The position numbers and the translations under genes are program-made. 32,557 nucleotides of DNA from Campylobacterales bacterium (GTDB lineage: Bacteria > Campylobacterota > Campylobacteria > Campylobacterales > QNZT01): the NCBI GenBank assembly GCA_027068765.1, contig JAMOMC010000105.1, forward strand, positions 1 through 32,557, read 5' to 3'. Within the stretch, counting starts at the first letter, position 1; every line of letters starts with the position of its first letter. Below are positions 17,188 to 26,242 of the stretch, one piece after another. The notes under the pieces are model-generated. The model was given only the letters and a program-made list of their open reading frames with translations, was not told the DNA's origin and made no database searches.

Positions 17188-18374
17188 TGAGTAAAAGATT
17201 AAGTATAAAAAGAGAGACCTTTTTTTATACTTTTTTATTACTGCTACCATGGATGAATGTAATATCAAATAGAATATCAGGAAGCCTAAACTTAATTATC
17301 ATAATCTTATTAATTTTATTAACAATTATATTATTCAAAAAAAAAGATAAAAAATTAAATAATCAAAATATAACTTTTTATATTGTTCTACAAATTATCT
17401 TAATAATGTTAACTATTATATATAAAATTTTACTTTACGGAAATATAAATTTCAATGTATATATTGTTTTTTGTTTTAATTATTTTATATTGTTTATTTT
17501 TTTACATCTTATTGATATAAAGTCTTTTTTAGATAAATATTTATTTTTTTATATAAATTATATATTAACTATAAGCTTTATAGCTATAGTAATTGGGCAT
17601 ATAGTTTTATATACGGATATACCAGATACTTGGCAATTACTATATAGAGCAGGAATGGGTCATGATTATTTTAATAGACCTTTTGGATTATTTGGTCAAC
17701 CATCAATAAATATTGGTGTTGTATTATTTTTATATTTAACAAGACTTTATATGATAGATACACAAAAAATCCAAATTTCAAAAAAAAATAAAATCATATA
17801 CTCTATAATGCTTTTATTGACTGTTGTTTTTCAAAAATCTGGAACAGGTATTTTAGGATATTTTATTATATTAATATTTTTATTTTCTAGAAATAAACTA
17901 CTTATGTTTTTTATTATGATACCGCTTGTTATGGTTGTACTGTTTATTTATTTCACCTATCAAGAAGAGTTAATATTTACATATAAAATATTAAGCCATA
18001 AAATAAGTATTGACTATATTTCCGCTAATCTAATATATTTTTATCAGGACATTATTGAGCCATATTTTATGAATCTAACATTTTTAGATTTACTTTTTGG
18101 TATAGATGATGCTAGAAATATTGCAATTGATTTTGGTCCCATATATGTTATTGGTAAAATTGGATTACTTTATACATCTGTAATGATTATATATATTCTT
18201 CATTTAATGATTAAAGCAAAAAATTTTTATTTTAACTTGTCTATATTTGTACTTTTTTTTATTGGTCTACATTACCCAGTTTTGATATATCCAATACCCT
18301 TCATATTCTTTTTATTATTTGGAATTTATATGACTCCAACTAAATATACTAAATATAAAAAGGTATCACAATGA
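17187..18374 (+). CDS. Putative O-antigen/repeat-unit polymerase (Wzy-like)
   Basis: A 395-residue, very hydrophobic protein with roughly 10-11 predicted transmembrane segments. A larger soluble loop around residues 255-310 follows the long hydrophobic block, and RPFGLFGQPSINIG (from about 167) is similar to polymerase/ligase loops. Wzy proteins are poorly conserved, so the call rests on topology and on its place beside glycosyltransferases and a Wzx. Polymerisation of flipped repeat units in the periplasm is the expected role; an O-antigen ligase is the alternative. The ATG overlaps the GT2 stop by one base. Confidence 0.65.
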   Translation: MSKRLSIKRETFFYTFLLLLPWMNVISNRISGSLNLIIIILLILLTIILFKKKDKKLNNQNITFYIVLQIILIMLTIIYKILLYGNINFNVYIVFCFNYFILFIFLHLIDIKSFLDKYLFFYINYILTISFIAIVIGHIVLYTDIPDTWQLLYRAGMGHDYFNRPFGLFGQPSINIGVVLFLYLTRLYMIDTQKIQISKKNKIIYSIMLLLTVVFQKSGTGILGYFIILIFLFSRNKLLMFFIMIPLVMVVLFIYFTYQEELIFTYKILSHKISIDYISANLIYFYQDIIEPYFMNLTFLDLLFGIDDARNIAIDFGPIYVIGKIGLLYTSVMIIYILHLMIKAKNFYFNLSIFVLFFIGLHYPVLIYPIPFIFFLLFGIYMTPTKYTKYKKVSQ

Positions 18375-19495
18375 AAATTTTTGTTATTGGAGCAAGAGGT
18401 TTTCCAAATACAATAGGAGGTATTGAGAAACATTGTGAAGAGCTATATCCAAGATTATCAAAAAAAAACAATATTGAAATTTTAGTTTGTGCTTTCAAAG
18501 ATGACTCTCAAAACCAGCTCAGTAAATGGAAAGATATAAAATTTAAATATTTTAGAACTTTCAATTCAAATGGTTTTGATAAACTTTATTATGCTTTTAA
18601 AAGCATAATTTATGCCATACTAGTCTACAAGCCTGATATAATTCATTTTCAAGGTCTTAATAGTACACTTTTTGTACCTATAGCTAGATTATTTGGAATA
18701 AAAGTTATTACAACTGTTCATTCAAGAGATTATATATATCCAAAATGGAATTGGATTCAAAAAAGAATTATTAAATTTTCTGAGCAATGCTCAAAACTAT
18801 CAAATATAACTATAACAGTATCTGAACATGACTATTATGAATATAAGCTACAATATAAAAACATACATTTAATAAAAAATGGTGTAGATATAATTTCTAA
18901 TATTGATTTTAATAAAAAGAAATATTTAGAAAAATATGATTTATTATCAAAAAAATATATCTTTACTGCAGCTAGATTTACAAAAGAAAAAGACTTAAAG
19001 ATAATGATTAAAGCTTACAATAAACTAGAAACTGAATATCCACTTGTTATTGCAGGTGATGGAAATACAAAATATGCTCAGAAAATAAAAATATTGGCAA
19101 AAAAAAATAAAGATATTATATTGACAGGATTTGTATCTGGAGATGAACTTAAAACATTATTTTATAATGCTAAAATATTCTTATTAACATCAGTTAATGA
19201 AGTGGCTGTTCCTATTTCAGTTTTAGAAGCTATGAGTTTTAAAACTGAAGTTTTAATAAGTGATTTAGAAGTAAATAAAATATTGCCACTCGAATTCCAT
19301 AATTATTTTAATACAGGTGATTTAAATGATTTAGTAAAAAAATTAAAAAATACACTATTAAAAACTGAAAATAAAAAAATATTTGAAAATAGGATTGAGT
19401 ATTTGCAACTTAATCATAATTGGGATTTGATAGCAAATAAAACTTATGATTTATATAGTCATCTGCATCAAATCGAAGAAAAGAATACATTATAG
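18371..19495 (+). CDS. Family 4 (GT-B) glycosyltransferase
   Basis: A 374-residue enzyme with N-terminal MKIFVIGARGFPNTIGGIEKH, the acceptor-side glycine-rich loop seen in DUF1972/rhamnosyl-transferase-like GT4 proteins. A donor-site region follows: TVSEHDYYEY, IKNGVD, FTAARFTKEKDL, and NEVAVPISVLEAMSF holding the E-x7-E-like element. It is predicted to add a hexose or deoxyhexose to the lipid carrier glycan. It overlaps the polymerase gene (ATGA) and is the last gene of the + strand locus. The convergent moeA ends only 10 bp away, and I see no hairpin between them. Confidence 0.88.
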   Translation: MKIFVIGARGFPNTIGGIEKHCEELYPRLSKKNNIEILVCAFKDDSQNQLSKWKDIKFKYFRTFNSNGFDKLYYAFKSIIYAILVYKPDIIHFQGLNSTLFVPIARLFGIKVITTVHSRDYIYPKWNWIQKRIIKFSEQCSKLSNITITVSEHDYYEYKLQYKNIHLIKNGVDIISNIDFNKKKYLEKYDLLSKKYIFTAARFTKEKDLKIMIKAYNKLETEYPLVIAGDGNTKYAQKIKILAKKNKDIILTGFVSGDELKTLFYNAKIFLLTSVNEVAVPISVLEAMSFKTEVLISDLEVNKILPLEFHNYFNTGDLNDLVKKLKNTLLKTENKKIFENRIEYLQLNHNWDLIANKTYDLYSHLHQIEEKNTL

Positions 19496-19505
19496 ATTAT
19501 AAACA

Positions 19506-20717
19506 TCAAAGTGCCATCAAATCAATAACCTCTACCCTATCCCCTACTTTCAAATCTTCACTACTCTCATTTACAACCATCAAACCTACATCTCCTAACA
19601 TATTTGTAAGTATAGCACTTGAACCACTTTTTTTGCCTTCAAAATCAACTTCATAATTGCCATCTTTATAACTTAAATTTACTGCAACAAACTCTGTTTT
19701 GTTGGATTTTTTCTTGTAAGAATTTTTTAGTATGGCTTCAAGCATTGGAAGTGCAGGTTCTCTTCCTTGTAGCTGATAAATAAGCGGTATCACATAGAGT
19801 ATAAATGCTACAGTTGAGCTGTATGGAAAACCAGGAAGTGCAAAAATATATTTTCTACCAATTTTTACAATTTTGATATGTTGTGCTGGCTTTATCAAAA
19901 CACCATCTGCAATATACTCTGGTTCAAGCTCTGCAATTATATCTTTTACAAAATCATAATCTCCAACACTAACTCCACCAGTTGTAACAACTATATCACT
20001 ATCTTCTAAAGCTTGTGAGATAATCTGCTCGATAATCTCTTTGTTATCTTTAGCTAAGGGTGCTCTTAATGTTTTTGCTCCTGCTTTTTTACTTAAAGCT
20101 TCTAGCGTAAATTGATTTGAGCTTCTTATTTGTGATTCATTTGTCTGTTTCTCTCCAACATCAAGTATCTCACTTCCAGTAGCAATGATTGTAACTTTTG
20201 GCTGTTTAAAAACTTCAATTTGAGATATATTAAGGCTAGCCATCACTCCAATATGAGCAAAATTAAGTACAACTGCTTTTTCAATCAATACCTCATTTTT
20301 TTTATAATTTTCACCAATTACACGAACAGCAAACCCCTTTGGAACCTCTTTGTTTATGATAATTTCACTTCCATCTACTGAAACATTTTCAATTGGTATC
20401 AAAGTGTCAGTTCCACTGCTCATAAGTGAGCCTGTAAAAGTTTTTATACCCTGCCCTTTAAAAATCTCCTCTTTATGCATCTCTCCCGCTGGTAAAGAAC
20501 CAACAATTTTAATACGACCTAAAGATTGATCACTATGCTTTAAAGCATAACCATCCATTGCAGAGGTTAAAAATTTTGGAGAGTTTTCTCTAGCTACAAT
20601 ATCTACTGCTAAAACTCGACCAATTGCATCGCCTAAAAAGATTTTTTCTGTGATAGTTGGTATTTGAAAACTCTGTTGTAGGTTTTTTATAGATTTCTTA
20701 TAAGTTATAAATGCCAT
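19506..20717 (-). CDS. moeA: Molybdopterin molybdenumtransferase MoeA
   Basis: A 403-residue enzyme inserting molybdate into adenylylated molybdopterin. Conserved blocks are SAMDGYAL, LPAGE, FTGSLMSSGTDTLIPIENV, ATGSEIL, TTGGVSVGDYDFVK and LPGFPYSS, with the C-terminal beta domain complete. Length is normal for the family. The ATG directly abuts the moaE stop (TAG then ATG, no spacer), so the two are translationally coupled. The molybdopterin genes point to molybdo-enzymes such as nitrate reductase or formate dehydrogenase elsewhere in the genome. Confidence 0.95.
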   Translation of the reverse strand: MAFITYKKSIKNLQQSFQIPTITEKIFLGDAIGRVLAVDIVARENSPKFLTSAMDGYALKHSDQSLGRIKIVGSLPAGEMHKEEIFKGQGIKTFTGSLMSSGTDTLIPIENVSVDGSEIIINKEVPKGFAVRVIGENYKKNEVLIEKAVVLNFAHIGVMASLNISQIEVFKQPKVTIIATGSEILDVGEKQTNESQIRSSNQFTLEALSKKAGAKTLRAPLAKDNKEIIEQIISQALEDSDIVVTTGGVSVGDYDFVKDIIAELEPEYIADGVLIKPAQHIKIVKIGRKYIFALPGFPYSSTVAFILYVIPLIYQLQGREPALPMLEAILKNSYKKKSNKTEFVAVNLSYKDGNYEVDFEGKKSGSSAILTNMLGDVGLMVVNESSEDLKVGDRVEVIDLMAL

Positions 20718-21158
20718 CTACTTTCCTAATAAGCCACTATTTGGAAGAGGTGTACTTCTATCTTTTGCATAAACTCTTTTTCCTTTGATTATATCATACT
20801 TCCAAATGGGAGCTTTTGCTTTAAAATCCTCAACAAACTCATCAATCATCTCTAATGCAGTTCGTCTTTTAGGAGATAATACAGCGGAGATATAAGAGCT
20901 TTGATGATTTAAAACATCCCCACGAGAGTGAGCCATAAGGAGCAGAGCATTTTGTGATTTTGCTTTTTTTTGCCATTTGTCAAACCAAGAGTTCAATATA
21001 GGCTCATAAACATCAAAACTAAGTCCTTGTATACCATCTTCATCTCTAACAATTCCAACAAAGTTTATAAAAGCACCGTAGTTTTCCTCTTTATAAGTAT
21101 TATACCATCTAGTTAAAATCTCTGGAGCTTCCAATGCTCCATCGTACAACTCTAGCAT
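20718..21158 (-). CDS. moaE: Molybdopterin synthase catalytic subunit MoaE
   Basis: A 146-residue large subunit of MPT synthase, which transfers sulfur from MoaD to precursor Z. Conserved GAFINFVGIVRD, the HSRGDV block and KAKAPIWKYDIIKGKRVY are present, with the expected active-site lysines. The start codon abuts the moaD stop and the stop abuts moeA, giving a gapless moaD-moaE-moeA unit. Length is typical. Confidence 0.95.
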   Translation of the reverse strand: MLELYDGALEAPEILTRWYNTYKEENYGAFINFVGIVRDEDGIQGLSFDVYEPILNSWFDKWQKKAKSQNALLLMAHSRGDVLNHQSSYISAVLSPKRRTALEMIDEFVEDFKAKAPIWKYDIIKGKRVYAKDRSTPLPNSGLLGK

Positions 21159-21380
21159 CTAGCCTCCACAAACAGGTGGTAAAAATGAGATTTTATCTTG
21201 TGAGAGAAGTGGAATGTTTAGATGCGAAACTAACTCATCATTAACCGCAATTGCAGAAGTCTCTAACCAACCTTGAATATCTTGATCATCTTTAAATACC
21301 TCTTTTAGCTCTGATAAGTTTGCTATATCTATCTCCATAGATTCTCTATTTATCGGGCCTAAAAATTCAACTATCGCCAT
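21159..21380 (-). CDS. moaD: Molybdopterin synthase sulfur carrier MoaD
   Basis: A 73-residue ubiquitin-like protein ending in PPVCGG; the C-terminal Gly-Gly is the site of thiocarboxylation. ISFLPPVCGG matches the usual VAFFPPVAGG ending of the family. A good AAGGAG ribosome site precedes the ATG. It lies 21 bp after ilvD and directly before moaE, its partner. Confidence 0.93.
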   Translation of the reverse strand: MAIVEFLGPINRESMEIDIANLSELKEVFKDDQDIQGWLETSAIAVNDELVSHLNIPLLSQDKISFLPPVCGG

Positions 21381-21401
21381 TTTTCTCTCCTTTTAATTTA
21401 C

Positions 21402-23093
21402 TTACTCAGTCCTAAGCATAGCCCCATTGCTAGCATTTGTGACCAATAGCCGATACTGTTTTAACCAAGAGCCTTCAACATCTTTAACAAGAGGCTTAAA
21501 TACTGCTCTTCTTTTTGCAATCTCTTCTTCAGATATTTTAACACTAAGCTGATAATTATCAACATCAATATCGATAATATCTCCATCTTCCAAAAGTCCA
21601 ATCAAGCCACCTTCAGCAGCCTCAGGACTAACATGTCCTATACTAGCTCCTCTTGTTGCACCTGAAAATCTACCATCAGTTATAAGTGCAACTTTGTCAC
21701 CAAGTCCCATTCCAGCTATCAGTGAAGTAGGAGCTAGCATCTCTTGCATCCCAGGTCCTCCTTTTGGACCCTCATATCTGATAACCACAACATCTCCAGC
21801 TTTTACTTTGCCACCTGTGATACCAACTATCGCCTTTTGTTGTGAATCAAAACAGACCGCTTTTCCGCTAAACACTCTCATGTTTTCATCAATTCCAGCA
21901 GTCTTTACAACAGCTCCCTCTAGTGCTAAATTTCCAAAAAGTATCGCTAATCCGCCTACTTTTGAGTAAGGGTTATCGATAGTGTGTATAACTCTTGCAT
22001 CTATTATCTTTGCATCAGCAACTCTCTCACCTATTGTTTGTCCTTCAATTGTTAAGTTATCAAGCTCAAGTACTTTACCTTTGGTTTTTGATATTTCGCA
22101 CATTACAGCACTAACTCCTCCAGCATTGTGAACATCTTCCATGTGAACAGTTGTTAAAGATGGAGAGATTTTAGCGATGTGAGATACTCGTTTACTCATT
22201 GTGTTTATATCTGCTAAGTTAAACTCAACATCAGCTTCTTTTGCAATTGCTAACATATGAAGAACTGTATTTGAGCTTCCACCCATCGCCATATCTACGG
22301 CAAAGGCATTGTTTACTGCTTTTTTATTTAAAATATTTTTCATCTTAAATTTTTCTCTTAAAGCTTCATCTTTTGCAATTTCACAAATTCTACGAGCTGC
22401 TACTCTCAAAAGTGCTTCTCTCTCAGGTGTGCGAGCTAATATCGTGCCATTTCCTTTAAGTGCAATTCCCATAGCTTCCATTAGAGTATTCATAGAGTTT
22501 GCTGTAAACATGCCAGAACAAGAACCGCCACTAGGACAAGCTTCACACTCAATCTCTGTCAATCTATTCTCATCAATCTCTCCAGCTTCAAACTGTCCAA
22601 CAGCTTCAAAAGCAGTAGCAAGGTCAATCGCCGTTCCATCTTGAAGTTTTCCAGCTTTCATAGGTCCGCCACTTACAAATATAGTTGGAACATTTACCCT
22701 TAAAGCTCCCATAATCATACCAGGAGTAATTTTGTCACAATTTGGAATACATATCATTGCATCTAGCTTATGAGCATTCATAACCGTCTCAATAGAGCTA
22801 GCGATAATCTCACGACTTGGAAGAGAATAGAGCATGCCATCATGCCCCATCGCAATACCGTCATCTACGCCAATAGTATTAAACTCAAACGGTACACAAC
22901 CATTTTTTAAAATCTCATCTTTAATTATTTTTCCATACTCATCCAAGAAAAAATGCCCTGGTATTACTTCATTAAATGAGTTTGCAACCCCAATAAACGG
23001 CTTATCAAAATCCTCATCTTTTAATCCAGTTGCTCTAAACAAACTTCTATGTGGGGCTCTGTTATATCCTTTTTTTACCTCATCACTTCTCAA
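21402..23093 (-). CDS. ilvD: Dihydroxy-acid dehydratase IlvD
   Basis: A 563-residue enzyme of branched-chain amino acid synthesis that dehydrates 2,3-dihydroxy-isovalerate and -methylvalerate. Motifs include [25 protein letters not shown] (C119), [21 protein letters not shown] (C192), [19 protein letters not shown] and [10 protein letters not shown]. The IPGH in place of a PCN motif resembles the E. coli-type, oxygen-sensitive [4Fe-4S] enzymes. Translation starts at TTG (23093), preceded by AAGGA with a 6-nt spacer; no nearby ATG fits. It heads the molybdopterin genes, an association with no obvious metabolic logic. Confidence 0.96.
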   Translation of the reverse strand: MRSDEVKKGYNRAPHRSLFRATGLKDEDFDKPFIGVANSFNEVIPGHFFLDEYGKIIKDEILKNGCVPFEFNTIGVDDGIAMGHDGMLYSLPSREIIASSIETVMNAHKLDAMICIPNCDKITPGMIMGALRVNVPTIFVSGGPMKAGKLQDGTAIDLATAFEAVGQFEAGEIDENRLTEIECEACPSGGSCSGMFTANSMNTLMEAMGIALKGNGTILARTPEREALLRVAARRICEIAKDEALREKFKMKNILNKKAVNNAFAVDMAMGGSSNTVLHMLAIAKEADVEFNLADINTMSKRVSHIAKISPSLTTVHMEDVHNAGGVSAVMCEISKTKGKVLELDNLTIEGQTIGERVADAKIIDARVIHTIDNPYSKVGGLAILFGNLALEGAVVKTAGIDENMRVFSGKAVCFDSQQKAIVGITGGKVKAGDVVVIRYEGPKGGPGMQEMLAPTSLIAGMGLGDKVALITDGRFSGATRGASIGHVSPEAAEGGLIGLLEDGDIIDIDVDNYQLSVKISEEEIAKRRAVFKPLVKDVEGSWLKQYRLLVTNASNGAMLRTE

Positions 23094-23121
23094 TAATAAT
23101 CCTTATTATTTTTTAACTCTT

Positions 23122-23127
23122 ATTGTA
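23122..23127 (-). promoter_or_regulatory. -10 box (TACAAT) for ilvD
   Basis: On the - strand the 44-bp gap upstream of ilvD reads TAGATACAATAA, giving TACAAT about 28 nt before the TTG start. The same 16-nt string lies upstream of the antitoxin gene at about 30880-30895, supporting it as a promoter element. It would let ilvD-moaDE-moeA be transcribed independently of the DUF945-like gene. Confidence 0.5.
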
Positions 23128-23137
23128 TCTAAAAAAA

Positions 23138-24436
23138 CTACATCATAGGCTGACCATTGATGTTTAAAGCTCCATCTTTTAGATCAATATCATAAACTTT
23201 ATGCCCATTTTCATCTTTTGGTTTAAACATCATAAGCATCATTGCTTTTGGATCTTTTATTATGATTGAAAAAAGTTCATCTGATACCTCTATCTTTGAT
23301 TTCATCTCTATAGCAGAGATAGCTAGCATCGGTGATACTTGAATGTTTTTTAGAAAATTTGAATCTTTTAATATATTGATTTTTGACTTGACTGAAAATC
23401 CTTTTAAACTCTCTTGGTCATATTTTATATTGTCAACTCCAAATTTATTTAAATAAATTTCAACCCCATTTGAAAGAATTTTTTCTACATTTGTAGTTAC
23501 TTCTGGAGAGTCAAAGTTTGTTCCATTTTCATCTAATAATTTTACTAATTTATTAAAAGCTTCTAAGTTAATATTGCTAATTCCATAATCAAATATAAAG
23601 TCATCAAGTTCTACTTTTTTCTTAGCTATATCTGCATCTATTAATTTTATCGTGGTTTTAATACCGCTATCAAAGAGATTATTTTTAACATCTGTAATAA
23701 TTTCTATATTTGTATCTATTACATTTACAATAATATTATCAGATTCAAAAAACATTTTATCAAATTTTACAAATCCATTTAAAATCTGATTATTTACTCC
23801 TGCGTAACTCATATTACTACTGATGTCTTTTACATCTACTACAAATTTATCTTTAGCAAATGATGATAAATTTAAATTTTTTATATTATATTTTATATCT
23901 ATTTTATCGCCACTTATGTCGTTAAAATTTAATCCTGTTACTTTTATTCCTATATCTTTAATCTTTTCATCTATATCTCTTAGTGTTCCATCAATTTTTT
24001 TTGTAACACCGTTATAATTCATCTTTAGAAAAAGAGCTTTTTTATCTATAAGTTTTTGAAATATATCTCTCTCCTCTTGTGAAAATGTCTCTTTTGGAAA
24101 AGAGACAGGGTAAATATCTGCAGAAACCGTAGCCGCAGAGGATGTAACATCTACTCCAAATTTAAACTTTTTTAAAATATCTTTTTTAGCTCCTTCTAAA
24201 GCTTTTTTATATTCTGGAAAATGTTGCACAAATTTATCTGTATCCACAAGAGATACAACAAAATGTTTTACATCTGTATTTGTATCTTGGACTTTTTCAT
24301 TAACCTCAAATCCATGTGCTTGAAGCATAGCAATCTGCTCATCCACTTTTACCTCAATAATCTTTTTAGAACTAAATAGAAAAAATGCCCCTACAATTAA
24401 AACTACACCTACTAACCCTATGATAACTTTTTGCAT
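23138..24436 (-). CDS. DUF945-like membrane-anchored protein
   Basis: About 432 residues from the ATG at 24436, which has AAGGAG 7 nt upstream. A longer frame to 24697 exists, but it runs antisense through the start of dnaG and has no support. An N-terminal signal-anchor (residues 4-22, VIIGLVGVVLIVGAFFLF) exports a long beta-rich domain to the periplasm. The sequence ends GALNINGQPMM, the kind of ending seen in DUF945 (YdgA-like) proteins, whose role is unknown. Its promoter candidate TATAAT lies at 24458-24463. Confidence 0.65.
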   Translation of the reverse strand: MQKVIIGLVGVVLIVGAFFLFSSKKIIEVKVDEQIAMLQAHGFEVNEKVQDTNTDVKHFVVSLVDTDKFVQHFPEYKKALEGAKKDILKKFKFGVDVTSSAATVSADIYPVSFPKETFSQEERDIFQKLIDKKALFLKMNYNGVTKKIDGTLRDIDEKIKDIGIKVTGLNFNDISGDKIDIKYNIKNLNLSSFAKDKFVVDVKDISSNMSYAGVNNQILNGFVKFDKMFFESDNIIVNVIDTNIEIITDVKNNLFDSGIKTTIKLIDADIAKKKVELDDFIFDYGISNINLEAFNKLVKLLDENGTNFDSPEVTTNVEKILSNGVEIYLNKFGVDNIKYDQESLKGFSVKSKINILKDSNFLKNIQVSPMLAISAIEMKSKIEVSDELFSIIIKDPKAMMLMMFKPKDENGHKVYDIDLKDGALNINGQPMM

Positions 24437-24457
24437 CACTTGACTCCTTTTTATATC

Positions 24458-24463
24458 ATTATA
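24458..24463 (-). promoter_or_regulatory. -10 box (TATAAT) for the DUF945-like gene
   Basis: Read on the - strand, the intergenic region holds TATAAT about 21 nt before the ATG at 24436. The RNA start would fall near 24451, just before the AAGGAG ribosome site (24449-24444), giving a leader of about 15 nt. It is divergent from the dnaG promoter 60 bp away. Confidence 0.55.
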
Positions 24464-24522
24464 ACTAAAAATATTAAGAAAACTATAATAATCAAAAAAA
24501 CTAATTTTTTTAATTAATAAGC

Positions 24523-24528
24523 TATAAT
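24523..24528 (+). promoter_or_regulatory. -10 box (TATAAT) immediately before dnaG; leaderless mRNA likely
   Basis: TATAAT ends exactly 7 nt before the dnaG ATG (24536), so transcription would start at or within a base or two of the AUG. No ribosome site is present in the bases before the ATG (TATCTCTC). Confidence 0.55.
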
Positions 24529-24535
24529 ATCTCTC

Positions 24536-26203
24536 ATGATAGAAGAAGAATCGATTGAAACTCTTAAAAATAGACTTGACATTGTTGATGTGGTTGGAAG
24601 TTATATAGAACTTAAAAAGAGTGGAGCTGGATTTAAAGCAAATTGTCCTTTTCATGGTGAAAATACTCCATCTTTTAATGTGAGCCCAAGTAAGCAAATT
24701 TATAAATGTTTTGGGTGTGGTGTTGGTGGAGATGCTATTAAATTTGTTATGGAGTATGAAAAGTTAAACTACCCTGAAGCTATAGAAAAACTTGCAAGCC
24801 AATATAGTATTCACTTAAAATATAGTGAAAAAAAAGAAGACCTCTACGATAAAGAGAAAAAAATAGTCGAAAATCTCAACCTTTTTTATAGAAAAAACCT
24901 CGATTTAAAACAGAGTGCAAAAGAGTATCTACTCCAAAGAGGAGTTTATGAATCTTCAATTGAAAAATTTGAGATAGGATATGCCCCTCAGTCCATTCAC
25001 ACTTTAGATTATCTTCGCAAAAACTCTGTTAATTATGGTGATGCTAAAGATTTGGGGCTTGTTGCAGTTGGTGATAATGATAAACCATATGCCCGTTTTT
25101 CACAAAGAATTACTTTTGCTATTTTTTCACCAACTGGAAAAATTGTAGGTTTTGGAGGACGAACAATCACAGACCACCCAGCAAAATATATAAACTCCCC
25201 ACAAAGCAAGATTTTTGACAAATCAAAACTCCTTTATGGATACCACAAAGCAAAAACAAGCATCCTTCAAAAAGGAGAAGTGATAGTAACTGAAGGGTAT
25301 TTAGATGTTATAATGCTACATCAAGTAGGGTTTACAAATGCAGTTGCATCTCTAGGAACCGCACTTACAGAGTATCATGTTCCACTATTGGCTCGTGGAA
25401 ATCCTAAAGTTATTTTGGCATATGATGGTGATAAGCCTGGGCTTGAAGCTGCTTTTAAAGCTGCGTCTTTACTCAGTTCCAAAGGAATTAACGGAGGTGT
25501 TGTTATATTTGGTGGTGGACTAGACCCCGCCGATATGGTTAAAAACAATCAGATAGAAAAGTTGAATAAGCTTTTTAGAGATAAAAAACCTCTGATAGAG
25601 TATGCACTTGAGCATATACTCTCAAAATTTAATATAAAAGATCCTATTCAAAAAGAAGAAGCTTTAAAACAAGCGACCTCTTATCTGCAAACTCTTTCAC
25701 CAATTTTACAAGATGAGTACAAAGGGTATTTAGGTGCAATTCTTGGCATAAATGAGAAATTTGTACGAGTTCAAAAAAAACATCCCCTAATATCTGATGA
25801 AGTTCAAAACAGACAAAGAGAAGATATATCTGAACTCTCTATGATAAAGAGCTTTATCTCTAAACCTCACTTGATTGATATGGTTATGGATACAGTTGGA
25901 GAAGATATTTTTATAACACATCAAGCAGAGTTTAGGCTTTTACTTCAAAATAAGCTTGATGAGCCCACAATTATAGGAATTAATATCAGAGACGACTTGA
26001 TGGAATTAAACGAAAAGGAGCTTAAAAATCAAATTCGTGTTTTTTTGATAAAACATAATAAAAATTCACTTTTAAAAATCAGACAAAATCGTAACATATC
26101 TTTTGAAAAAAAAAGTTTTTATCTACGAAAAATAAAAGAAAACTTACAAAAACTAGATAGAGGTGACCTTGTAATATATGAGGATTTTGAGAGATGCCCT
26201 TAA
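24536..26203 (+). CDS. dnaG: DNA primase DnaG
   Basis: A 555-residue replication primase making RNA primers at the fork. The N-terminal CHC2 zinc finger uses C37, H40, C58 and C61 (NCPFHGENTPSF...KCFGCGVGG). The catalytic core has GRTI and the TOPRIM motifs EGYLDVI and AYDGDKPG. The C-terminal third is the variable helicase-binding part and is short, as in other Campylobacterota. The ATG at 24536 is chosen because MIEEESIETLKNRLDIVDVV is the normal primase beginning; it has no ribosome site. Confidence 0.97.
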   Translation: MIEEESIETLKNRLDIVDVVGSYIELKKSGAGFKANCPFHGENTPSFNVSPSKQIYKCFGCGVGGDAIKFVMEYEKLNYPEAIEKLASQYSIHLKYSEKKEDLYDKEKKIVENLNLFYRKNLDLKQSAKEYLLQRGVYESSIEKFEIGYAPQSIHTLDYLRKNSVNYGDAKDLGLVAVGDNDKPYARFSQRITFAIFSPTGKIVGFGGRTITDHPAKYINSPQSKIFDKSKLLYGYHKAKTSILQKGEVIVTEGYLDVIMLHQVGFTNAVASLGTALTEYHVPLLARGNPKVILAYDGDKPGLEAAFKAASLLSSKGINGGVVIFGGGLDPADMVKNNQIEKLNKLFRDKKPLIEYALEHILSKFNIKDPIQKEEALKQATSYLQTLSPILQDEYKGYLGAILGINEKFVRVQKKHPLISDEVQNRQREDISELSMIKSFISKPHLIDMVMDTVGEDIFITHQAEFRLLLQNKLDEPTIIGINIRDDLMELNEKELKNQIRVFLIKHNKNSLLKIRQNRNISFEKKSFYLRKIKENLQKLDRGDLVIYEDFERCP

Positions 26204-26242
26204 GGTAAAAAACAATAATATAAAAAGAGATAAGGATAAAAG

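Noticed and set aside
22309-22644. 111-codon + strand frame within ilvD
   Set aside because: Lies entirely antisense to a fully conserved gene; composition is that of a reverse-complement shadow.
24437-24697. N-terminal extension of the DUF945-like gene to 24697
   Set aside because: It would run antisense through the first 160 bp of dnaG, has no ribosome site, and the ATG at 24436 has AAGGAG, a promoter and a clear membrane anchor right after it.
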